Origin: Ktedonobacter racemifer DSM 44963
GTDB taxonomy: Bacteria; Chloroflexota; Ktedonobacteria; Ktedonobacterales; Ktedonobacteraceae
Direction of reading: 5' to 3'
DNA length: 64,000 nucleotides
Assembly: GCF_000178855.1 (NCBI RefSeq)
Contig: NZ_ADVG01000005.1
Location: 620,001-684,000, forward strand
This document shows positions 55,601 through 62,826 of the stretch, piece after piece (the first letter of the stretch is position 1; each line of letters opens with the position of its first letter). A model generated the notes under the pieces. The model was not told the origin of the DNA and ran no database searches. It saw nothing but the letters and a program-made list of their open reading frames with translations. Made by a program: the position numbers and the translations under genes.

Positions 55601-55799
55601 GCCGCAGCAGCTCACGCTCTTCTCCAGCGAGGAGCGCCAGCAGTACGATCACGACCTGCGCACCCTCGAGGCACGCGCCCAGCAGATCGATGAGGAGATA
55701 GAAGAAGAGGTCAAGCGCATCCAGCAGCGCTACGCGGACCCACAGCCCCGCCTCTTCCCCGTCGCTCTCATGTTCCTCTTCCCGCCCACGGGATGGTAG
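52602..55799 (+). CDS. drmD: DrmD-like SNF2-type SF2 helicase (DISARM class 1)
   Basis: A 1065-aa helicase. It has the N-terminal PGQLVAVRHRRYVV element typical of DrmD, Walker A DDVGLGKTIEAG (about aa 145), VDEAHNVAP, LSATPHNGY, and HD2 motifs ATDAASEGIDLQ and EQRNGRVDRHGQ. The C-terminus is a long charged coiled coil (about aa 690-1050). In DISARM class 1 DrmD is encoded next to the adenine methylase DrmMI, and that gene follows after 12 bp. The start is GTG at 52602; the ribosome site is weak (AGAAAGAG). High GC and codon use differ from the preceding AT-rich gene. Confidence 0.8.
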   Translation: MGSTFALPEPGQLVAVRHRRYVVVDVAQNTLPLDILAKNSLTSRQHLVTLSSVEDDALGEELQVIWEVEPGAQPFDGAALPEPTGFDAPERLDTFLNAVRWGAASSADVQAIQAPFRSGIQLEDYQLDPVARAIEMPRVNLLIADDVGLGKTIEAGLVIQELIIRHRARRVLIVCPASLQVQWRDQMRDKFGLEFRIVDSKLVSELRRERGPNVNPWSHFPRLITSIDYLKRERPLRLFSETLPREGESLYPRKYDLLIVDEAHNVAPSGRGKYATDSQKTQALRRIAPHFEHKLFLSATPHNGYRESFSALLELLDNQRFARGVNPNQKQLETIMVRRLKSEMKDWDGSARFPERKIADIRVSYTQQEREIHRALREYSRHREKQAREKGDNTSLYAVDFVTTLLKKRLFSSPAAFLSTLEKHIESLTTPKRHATVTRRPSVGILRSKLEQIEQEHDDEEELYDATAEALEATAPLFEAPNAQDLAQLEQMRAWAEQASQRSDSKAQELVKWLQEHIKPGGKWSRERVIIFTEYRDTQKWLFELLTREGFTEKGPDGESRTLLLYGGMDTKDREEVKAAFQADPDDASVRILLATDAASEGIDLQNHCSRLIHYEIPWNPNRLEQRNGRVDRHGQRAPQVDIYHFVSSTYQQAQSWLEPDQLDADLSFLWTAVKKINQIREDLGSVGPVIASQVEEAMLGRRKELDTRQAEVNTPSKRLQSFRQRKREEMQQRIHELHQQLLDGKRELHMEPRNIQSVVEIALQLAKQPPLQKRQLVDPHGKRPTIEVYDVPELSGSWARCTEGLEHPHTHQKRPIVFDHALAYGRDDVVLAHLNHRLVTMALRLLRAEIWSGGTQGSLHRVTARTLAPNISNTPIVVAYARLLILGSDSQRLHEELIITGGRIHEGNFEALGEEELSRVLASVQSNPAPENQQRKIQNSWLNLRAPVTQALEQQMRVRTRELRKKLAQRANKEQRDITAILKELQKSILDELRQPEEGPQQLTLFSSEERQQYDHDLRTLEARAQQIDEEIEEEVKRIQQRYADPQPRLFPVALMFLFPPTGW

Positions 55800-55811
55800 A
55801 AAGGCTCTAGT

Positions 55812-58800
55812 ATGTCCAACGATAAAAGCACCGCACGCCAGCACGCCGCCTGGCTGTCGCTGATCGATATTTCTGGTCCCTTTGTCAGCATGCCCGTTTT
55901 AATGAAATATTTCCCGCAGGGCCTGGACCTCCAGGGCGATGAGTCCGAGCTGCGCCGCCGCGTGCGCCTGGCCTATGAGGAGTGGGCCGATAACCAGGGC
56001 GGTACGCGCCCCGATCCCGCCATCCATACCCAGTGGCTGCGCTTCGTGCTGGAAGAGGTTCTCTCGATGGACGAGCAGGCCATCCTCGAAGGGCAGGCCA
56101 TCCCCGCTGACCTGGGCTATACCTCGAAAGAATATGGCGAGACCATCCGCCCGGATATGGTCATTCTCGACCCCTTTCTTCCTGAGCCCAAACCGCGCCT
56201 GCTCGTCCAACTCTATCCTCCCTCACAGGACCTGGAGAAGGCTGTTACCAGCACCAATTGGAAGGTCTCGCCTGCTACGCGCATGTCTGAGATGCTGCGC
56301 GAGAAGGGTGTACGCCTGGGCCTCATCACCAATGGCCGCTTCTGGATGCTCGTCGATGCCCCCGAGCAGGAGACGACCGGCTACTATACCTGGGACGCCA
56401 CCCTCTGGACCGAGGAACCCCTGACCCTACGCGCCTTCCATAGCCTGCTGGGCATGGAGCGCTTCTTCAACGTGCCCGAGGATCAGACCATCGAGACCCT
56501 GCTGACAGAGAGCGCGCAGAAGCAGCAGGAGGTCACCGACCAGCTCGGCGAGCAGGTACGCCGCGCCGTCGAAATGCTGGTGCATACCCTCGACCGCATC
56601 GATAAGGACCAGGGGCGCCAACTTCTCACGGACGTCTCGGTGAAAGAGCTCTATGAGGCCGCGCTAACGGTCATGATGCGCCTGGTCTTCCTCCTCTCCG
56701 CCGAGGAACGCAACCTGCTCTGCCTGGGTGAGGCCCTCTATGACCAGAACTACGCCGTCTCGACGATGATCAAGCAGTTGCGCGAGCAGGCCGACCAGCA
56801 GACCGAGGAGGTGCTGGGTCTGCGCCACGATGCCTGGTGCCGCCTGCTGGCCCTCTTCCGCATCGTGTATGGCGGCGTGGAGCATCCCGATCTGAGCCTC
56901 CCCGCCTATGGTGGGCGCCTCTTCGATCCCGACCGCTTCCCCTTCCTGGAGGGCCGCGCCAAAGATACCAACTGGCGCGAGACACCCGCCAATCCCCTGC
57001 GCATCGATAACCGCACCGTGCTCTACCTGCTCAACGCCTTGCAATACCTGCAAGTGCGCATCCCCGGTGGCGGCACCGAGCCGCGCCGCCTCTCCTTCCG
57101 TGGCCTGGATATCGAGCAGATCGGCCACGTCTACGAGGGCCTGCTCGACCATACCGCCCGCCGCGCCGAGCATCCCATCCTGGGCCTGCAAGGCTCCTCC
57201 GATCTTGAGCCTGAGGTCAGCCTGGACGAGCTTGAGGCTCAGGCAAGCAAGGGCGCGGCCGCGCTCCTAGAATGGCTACAGGAAAACACAAGGCGTTCAA
57301 AGGTGGCACTCCAGAAGAGTCTGGCCGTGACGCTGGAGAAGCAGGAGGAGCGTAGCCGCCTGATGGAGGCATGCGATAACAAGCAGGAGCTCTTTGAGCG
57401 CGTGCTCCCCTTCGTGGGCCTGTTGCGCAGGGATAGCTTCGATAATTATGTCATCGTCACCCCTGGCTCGGTGTATGTGACCAAGGGTAGCGACCGCCGC
57501 TCCACCGGCACGCACTACACGCCACGCAGCCTGACCGAGCCTATCGTTAAGCATACCCTCGATCCCCTGGTTTACATCGGACCCGCCGAAGGTCTGCCAG
57601 AGGAGCAGTGGAAGCTGCGCGGTGCTGCCGAGATCCTCGACCTCAAGATCTGCGACTTCGCCATGGGCTCGGGGGCCTTCCTCGTGCAGGCCTGCCGCTA
57701 CCTGGCCGATAAGCTCGTCCTGGCCTGGGAGCACACCGAGCAGCAGCAAGCCACGGACACCAGCGCGCAGCCCATCCTCACCGGACCCGAGGGCCGGGCC
57801 TCGCGTGGCATCCCCAGCGAAGAGCTGCTCCCCCTCGATCCCGAGGAGCGCCTGGCCTACGCTCGCCGCCTCATCGCCGAACGCTGCATCTACGGCGTCG
57901 ACAAGAACCCCATGGCCGTGGAGATGGCCAAACTCTCGCTCTGGCTCATCACCCTCGCCCGCCACAAGCCCTTCACCTTCCTCGATCACAACCTGCGCTC
58001 CGGCGACACCCTGTTGGGAGCCAGCGAGCGCCAGGTATTTAACTGGTCACTTGCCGCTCAGTCTGGAGATACGTCGCAGGGCATGTTTGTCCGTGCGGGC
58101 ATTGATGTCGCGGTTGAAAATGCACGCCGTCTACGCCAACAAATCCGCTCGCTGCAAAGCAACGTTATCGGCCAGATCGAAGAGAAGGCGCGGAATCTCA
58201 AAGAGGCTGATGAGGCGCTCGACGTGGTCAAGCTTGGCGCGGACATGCTCGTTGGTATCGCATTGCAGGACACCAAACGCCGCCAGAGTCTCGAACAAGG
58301 AGATCTGGGTCTCCACTATTTCGCTCTCGTGCAGGGCTTTGTCACAGCCCAGAGAGAACACTTCACCCCTGAGGGCTGGAAAAACAATCGAGAGGAATAC
58401 AAACGTCTTAGATCCGAAGCTGATGCTCTGCTCAACAAGCGCACACCATTCCACTGGGACCTCGAATTCCCTGAAGTCTTTGCGGGATCAGAGAAAGAAT
58501 GTGGATTCTCAGCTATCGTAAGCAATCCGCCATTTCAAGGAGGAAGCAAAATTACTGGTGCATTAGGTACTGATTATCGCGACTATCTTGTGGAATATAT
58601 TGCAAACAAGAAGAGAGGCAATGCCGATCTATGTGCTTATTTCTTTCTACGCGCCACAAAACTCATGCAGTATGACGGCATGGCCTCCCTTATCGCAACC
58701 AATACTATTGCTCAAGGCGACACTCGGGAAGTGGGACTAGACCAAATCGTGGCAGAAGGTTGGAGCATTTCCCGCGCGATACCTAGCCGCACATGGCCCG

Positions 58801-59993
58801 GTGATGCCTCGCTTGAGATCGCCCAGGTCTGGCTGCGTAAGGGCGAGTGGCGCAATACTTATGTGCTAGATGGAACATCTGTAGTTGGTATAACTCCTTT
58901 TCTTACAATTTCTGGAAAAACTACAGGTAAGCCTTTTACACTAAAAATCACCTTTAATAAATCTTTTAACGGATCAAAGCCTTATGGACAAGGTTTTGTT
59001 CTTGACTATGAAGCAGCATATGATCTGATAAAAAAAGACGCTAGGAACAAAGATGTGCTCTACCCTTACCTAATTGGGGAAGATATAAATTCTCGACCAG
59101 ATCAATCACCTAGTCGTTGGGTTATCAACTTCCATGATTGGCCTCTCGGAAGGGCTGAAACGTACTCTGATTGTATGAGCATTGTTCGGGAAAGGGTAAA
59201 GCCAGAGAGAGATCATAACAATCGCAAAACCAGACGTGAAAATTGGTGGCTTTATGGTGAGCGTGCACCTGGCCTCTACTCTACCATCGCGAACATGAAG
59301 CAGGTATTAGTCAGATCACAAGTAAGTAAGTATCACTGTATTGCATTAGTTCCAACAAATATCGTTTTCGATCAAAGGCTTATAATATTGGCATTCCAAT
59401 CTTGGAGGGATTTTTCAACTTTGCAGTCTACAATCCACGAACAGTGGGCTGATACACTTGGTTCTACGTTAGAAACTAGACCTGTTTACACCCCCTCAGA
59501 CTGCTTCCAAACCTTCCCCTTCCCTGAAAACATGGACGGCCTTGACGACATCGGGGAACAATACTATAACCACCGGCAGGCGATTATGCAGGCGCGGCAG
59601 GAGGGGTTGACGAAGACGTATAACCGCTTCCATGATCCTTATGAGCATGATCCAGCCATTGGGAAACTGCGCGAGTTACATAAGGAGATGGATGAAGCAG
59701 TGGCACGGGCCTATGGATGGGAGGATCTCAAGCTGGAGCATGGCTTCCACGAGACGAAGCAAGGCCTGCGCTATACCATCAGCGAGGCGGCGCGGCGCGA
59801 GGTGCTAGACCGGCTGCTCCTGCTCAATCACCAGCGCCACGAGGAGGAGGTCAAAGCGGGATTATTCGAGAAGGGTGCGAAGGCCAACGGCAAGGGCCGG
59901 GCAAAGAAAAAGGCTGGGGGCGAGCTTCCTGCCGTGCCTGAGCCCAGCGAGGTTATCGCGCCGGGGAGCACCAATCAGCCCACGCTTTTCTGA
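55812..59993 (+). CDS. drmMI: DrmMI/Eco57I-like N6-adenine DNA methyltransferase
   Basis: A 1393-aa protein. The N-terminal part (about aa 1-560) resembles the restriction-associated region of Eco57I/PglX-like enzymes (DRRSTGTHYTP at about aa 560). The SAM site is FAMGSGAFLV (about aa 616) and the catalytic motif is NPPFQGG (about aa 905), the N6-adenine methylase signature. The C-terminal target-recognition part (bases about 58480-59510) is markedly AT-richer than the rest. It ends in a basic Lys/Gly-rich tail. It is encoded 12 bp after drmD. In DISARM the methylase marks self DNA while DrmD, A, B and C block phage; drmA, drmB and drmC are not present in the window. PglX-like is an alternative name. 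Confidence 0.75.
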   Translation: MSNDKSTARQHAAWLSLIDISGPFVSMPVLMKYFPQGLDLQGDESELRRRVRLAYEEWADNQGGTRPDPAIHTQWLRFVLEEVLSMDEQAILEGQAIPADLGYTSKEYGETIRPDMVILDPFLPEPKPRLLVQLYPPSQDLEKAVTSTNWKVSPATRMSEMLREKGVRLGLITNGRFWMLVDAPEQETTGYYTWDATLWTEEPLTLRAFHSLLGMERFFNVPEDQTIETLLTESAQKQQEVTDQLGEQVRRAVEMLVHTLDRIDKDQGRQLLTDVSVKELYEAALTVMMRLVFLLSAEERNLLCLGEALYDQNYAVSTMIKQLREQADQQTEEVLGLRHDAWCRLLALFRIVYGGVEHPDLSLPAYGGRLFDPDRFPFLEGRAKDTNWRETPANPLRIDNRTVLYLLNALQYLQVRIPGGGTEPRRLSFRGLDIEQIGHVYEGLLDHTARRAEHPILGLQGSSDLEPEVSLDELEAQASKGAAALLEWLQENTRRSKVALQKSLAVTLEKQEERSRLMEACDNKQELFERVLPFVGLLRRDSFDNYVIVTPGSVYVTKGSDRRSTGTHYTPRSLTEPIVKHTLDPLVYIGPAEGLPEEQWKLRGAAEILDLKICDFAMGSGAFLVQACRYLADKLVLAWEHTEQQQATDTSAQPILTGPEGRASRGIPSEELLPLDPEERLAYARRLIAERCIYGVDKNPMAVEMAKLSLWLITLARHKPFTFLDHNLRSGDTLLGASERQVFNWSLAAQSGDTSQGMFVRAGIDVAVENARRLRQQIRSLQSNVIGQIEEKARNLKEADEALDVVKLGADMLVGIALQDTKRRQSLEQGDLGLHYFALVQGFVTAQREHFTPEGWKNNREEYKRLRSEADALLNKRTPFHWDLEFPEVFAGSEKECGFSAIVSNPPFQGGSKITGALGTDYRDYLVEYIANKKRGNADLCAYFFLRATKLMQYDGMASLIATNTIAQGDTREVGLDQIVAEGWSISRAIPSRTWPGDASLEIAQVWLRKGEWRNTYVLDGTSVVGITPFLTISGKTTGKPFTLKITFNKSFNGSKPYGQGFVLDYEAAYDLIKKDARNKDVLYPYLIGEDINSRPDQSPSRWVINFHDWPLGRAETYSDCMSIVRERVKPERDHNNRKTRRENWWLYGERAPGLYSTIANMKQVLVRSQVSKYHCIALVPTNIVFDQRLIILAFQSWRDFSTLQSTIHEQWADTLGSTLETRPVYTPSDCFQTFPFPENMDGLDDIGEQYYNHRQAIMQARQEGLTKTYNRFHDPYEHDPAIGKLRELHKEMDEAVARAYGWEDLKLEHGFHETKQGLRYTISEAARREVLDRLLLLNHQRHEEEVKAGLFEKGAKANGKGRAKKKAGGELPAVPEPSEVIAPGSTNQPTLF

Positions 59994-60002
59994 TGCCGAT
60001 AA

Positions 60003-60179
60003 GTGCGCTACTTACGTACGCGCCTACGCTGGTGGACATTATAACGAAAAGCAAAACATTTCGTTAAGGTACATTGGTCATGCACGAACCGTACGTAACG
60101 CGCCATCCCTTACAAAGGGATTTGCGCATAGGATTCGCACTCTGCCTGGGACGCGTAGGCGCGTACGTAAGTAGCGCAC
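60003..60179. repeat. 177-bp element with 27-bp perfect inverted repeats between drmMI and the helicase
   Basis: The left arm 60003-60029 (starts GTGCGCTACTTACGTACG) and right arm 60153-60179 are exact reverse complements. The 123 bp between them hold no credible gene. It starts 10 bp after the drmMI stop. A related direct repeat (GGATTCGCACTCTGCC at about 60131, GGATTTGCACTCTGCC at about 60202) lies at its right side. It may be a MITE or a long RNA hairpin. No target duplication is seen. Confidence 0.6.
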
Positions 60180-60252
60180 CGTCCCCCACAGAATTTCGCA
60201 CGGATTTGCACTCTGCCCGACAGAATCACATAGAGAAAAGGAATCTCGTATC

Positions 60253-62370
60253 ATGGCTACACAACGCCAGTTTCTGCTGAAGCCTGCGCTGCTGAATGAT
60301 ATCCTGGCCCTGCCGCATAAGGAGATGCACCAGGTGATGGAGAAGATCTCCGCCCTGGTGGCAAACCCGGAGCCGGAGGGCAAGGTCAAGATGCGCTTCA
60401 AGAAGTATTGGAAGCTGGGCATCAAGCTTTATCGTCTGCGCTCGGGGCGCTTCCGCATCTTCTATACCTATAATGAGCATAGCGTGAGCATCTGTACCAT
60501 ACGCATGCGCGACGCCAATACCTATGAGGATGAGGTCGAGCTGGATGATGAGGAGTTGACGCCCGAGGAGCTGGCGGACCTGGGTGTTGATCCCCAGGCC
60601 CTGGCCAACGCGCAGCGCGAGCGCTACCAGTGGCAGGAGGCCCACGATCCCGAGGACCCACCCTTCCCCGAGCCGGTCACGGTCGAGCTGCTCCAGCGCC
60701 TGCGTATCCCGCCCGCCTTCCATGCGCGCCTGCTGCGCGTCAATAGCAAGGAGCAGCTCTGGCACTGCCCCGGCCTGGACGAGGATACCATTCTTCGGCT
60801 CGACCAGTATATGTTCGAGGCCCCCCTGCTGGATGTCATCAGCCAGCCCGATCTCGTGGGCCATAATGTCGATGACCTGCTGCGCTATAAAGAGGGCGAG
60901 CTGCTCGACTTCCTGCTCAAGCTCTCGCCCGAACAGGAGCCCTTCGCCCGCTGGTCGCTCAGCGCCTCAGGCCCGGCCCTGGTCAAGGGTGGTCCTGGCA
61001 CGGGCAAGAGCACCATCGCGCTCTACCGGGTCCAATCGCTCCTCCAGCAGCTCTTGCGCCAGAAGGGGCAGCCCGCACCGCGCATCCTCTTCACGACCTA
61101 TACCAATGCCTTGATCAACTCCTCCTCCGAGCTGCTGCGCCAGCTCCTGGGCGAGGACGCGCGCTATGTGACCGTCCAGACCGCCGATAAGCTAATCAGC
61201 CAGGTCCTGCACGAATGCCAGCAGCAGCGCCCGGTCCTCGGCAACGATGAGCTGAATAAGCTTACGCGCCGCGCCGTCGAAGAGGCCACCTTCGAGGGCA
61301 ACCTGCTCCAGCAGCAGGCGCAGAAGCAGACCCTCACACGCATGGGTCTGAGCTACCTGCTCGAAGAGCTGACCACCATCATTGTCGCGCGCCAGCTCAC
61401 GACCCTGGAGGCCTACCTGGCCGCGCCGCGCACTGGGCGCAAGCTCCGCCTCAACGCCACCCAGCGCAAGGCCGTCTGGCAGGTCTACCAGCGCTGGTGT
61501 GCCCTGATCGAGAAGAGCGGCAAGGAGACCTGGCAGCAGCGCCACGCCCGCGCCGAGCAGCTCGTCGAGCAAAGCCGCCTCCACCAGCGCTTCGATGCCG
61601 TGGTGGTCGACGAGGCGCAGGACCTCGATCCCTGCGCCCTGCGCCTGCTCGTCAAGCTTAGCAAGGCAGCGAACCGCATCTTTATTACCGCCGATGCCAA
61701 CCAATCAATCTATGGCAGCGGCTTCACCTGGAGCGATGTCCACCAGGATCTCCGGTTCCAGGGCCGTACCAGCATCCTACACGCCAACTATCGCTCAACC
61801 CAGGAGATCGGCGAGGCCGCCAACGCCTACCTGACCTTCGGCGCACTGGAACCGGTCGAAGCCGAGCGCCGCTACGTCAACAACGGTCCCATGCCCGACG
61901 TACGCGCCGTGCTCAACGGGCACCACGAGGTGCAGCTCCTCGCCAGCTTCTTTAGAAAGGCCAGCCTCAACCTGCGCCTGACCCTGGGAGCCTGTGCCGT
62001 GCTCGTTCCGACCGAGAAGTCCGGGCGCGCCATCGCCGATGGCCTCAACGCGCAGAACCTGGAGGCTTGCTATATGAGCGGGCAGGAGCTCAACCTGGCT
62101 CGCCCCGGCATCAAGGTCCTGACGCTCAAGTCCGCCAAGGGCCTGGAGTTTCCCATCGTGGCCCTGTCCGGCTTCCTGGGCAGTATCTATCCGGCCATTC
62201 CAGAGAACGCCTCCGCCGACGAGCGCGCGGAGATCCTGGGCAAGGAGCGCCGCACTATGTATGTGGGCATGACCCGCGCCATGCGCGCCCTCCTCGTCAT
62301 CACACCCGTCGAACGTGACAACGAGCTGCTCATCGGCTTCGAGCCCATCTGCTGGAACCTGAGCAGTTAA
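60253..62370 (+). CDS. RelE/ParE-fold domain fused to UvrD-like SF1 helicase
   Basis: A 705-aa protein. Residues 1-95 match the RelE/ParE toxin fold (ALLNDILALPHKEMHQVMEKI, then KLYRLRSGRFRIFYTY and VSICTIRMRDANTYED), retaining the basic strand residues typical of the fold. After an acidic linker and an HhH-like segment (about aa 150-200) comes a UvrD/Rep-type helicase: Walker A GGPGTGKST (about aa 246), VVDEAQDLD, ADANQSIYG, HANYRSTQEI, KSAKGLEFP and VGMTRAMRAL. All helicase motifs are present. It follows drmD-drmMI on the same strand and probably replaces or supplements the usual DISARM partners. No antitoxin gene is adjacent. Confidence 0.85.
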   Translation: MATQRQFLLKPALLNDILALPHKEMHQVMEKISALVANPEPEGKVKMRFKKYWKLGIKLYRLRSGRFRIFYTYNEHSVSICTIRMRDANTYEDEVELDDEELTPEELADLGVDPQALANAQRERYQWQEAHDPEDPPFPEPVTVELLQRLRIPPAFHARLLRVNSKEQLWHCPGLDEDTILRLDQYMFEAPLLDVISQPDLVGHNVDDLLRYKEGELLDFLLKLSPEQEPFARWSLSASGPALVKGGPGTGKSTIALYRVQSLLQQLLRQKGQPAPRILFTTYTNALINSSSELLRQLLGEDARYVTVQTADKLISQVLHECQQQRPVLGNDELNKLTRRAVEEATFEGNLLQQQAQKQTLTRMGLSYLLEELTTIIVARQLTTLEAYLAAPRTGRKLRLNATQRKAVWQVYQRWCALIEKSGKETWQQRHARAEQLVEQSRLHQRFDAVVVDEAQDLDPCALRLLVKLSKAANRIFITADANQSIYGSGFTWSDVHQDLRFQGRTSILHANYRSTQEIGEAANAYLTFGALEPVEAERRYVNNGPMPDVRAVLNGHHEVQLLASFFRKASLNLRLTLGACAVLVPTEKSGRAIADGLNAQNLEACYMSGQELNLARPGIKVLTLKSAKGLEFPIVALSGFLGSIYPAIPENASADERAEILGKERRTMYVGMTRAMRALLVITPVERDNELLIGFEPICWNLSS

Positions 62371-62434
62371 TATTGTGTGTCGTTGCCCGTTGTGCATCCC
62401 TGATGGGATGCACAACGGGCAACGACACACAATA
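62371..62434 (+). terminator. 30-bp perfect hairpin directly after the RelE-UvrD stop
   Basis: Arms 62371-62400 (starting TATTGTGTGTCGTTGCCCG) and 62405-62434 are exact reverse complements around the 4-base loop TGAT, and the left arm begins at the first base after the stop codon. It is far more stable than an ordinary terminator. No T-tract follows. It could protect the mRNA 3' end, terminate transcription, or be a mobile palindromic repeat. Confidence 0.6.
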
Positions 62435-62469
62435 TGTGTTACACTGACTTCTATATATGTGACATTATA

Positions 62470-62821
62470 TTGGGCGGCTACCGGAGTAGCACCACCAGAT
62501 GTGAACTACCACTGAGCTGAAGACGCAGTGGCTTCTTCGGGAGCCACTGAAGACTCAGTTCAGTAGCTTCGCAAGAAGCCTGAGTTCACCAGACTCCTCA
62601 TCAGAAATGGTGAGACCGTTTGAAAGGTCATGACACCTGCGGTTGACGCATCAGACCGCTGCTCTGTCGCGGAGAGTTAAGTAGGCTTGAGGCAAGGGCC
62701 GGTGCTCTCAGCGGAAAAAGCCTTTGAACACTGTCGAGATGAAGTCGGATGCTCTTCGTGGTCACAGCGAAGGGATACGCACCACCTGCTGATCACAGCA
62801 GAGTATCTTTCCGAAAGGAAG
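62470..62821 (+). ncRNA. Predicted IscB omega-RNA
   Basis: About 350 non-coding bases between the 30-bp hairpin and iscB, the expected place for the guide RNA of an IscB locus. Clear helices include CAGTGGCT/AGCCACTG (62526-62533 with 62542-62549), ACTCAG/CTGAGT (62553-62558 with 62580-62585) enclosing GCTTC-GCAA-GAAGC, GACC/GGTC around GTTTGAAA, CTGCTG-ATCA-CAGCAG (62786-62801), and CTTTCC-GAAA-GGAAG (62807-62821) touching the iscB start. In this family the guide is at the 5' end, so it would derive from sequence just left of the scaffold (about 62435-62470). The exact 5' boundary is uncertain. Confidence 0.65.
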
Positions 62822-62826
62822 TTTTC

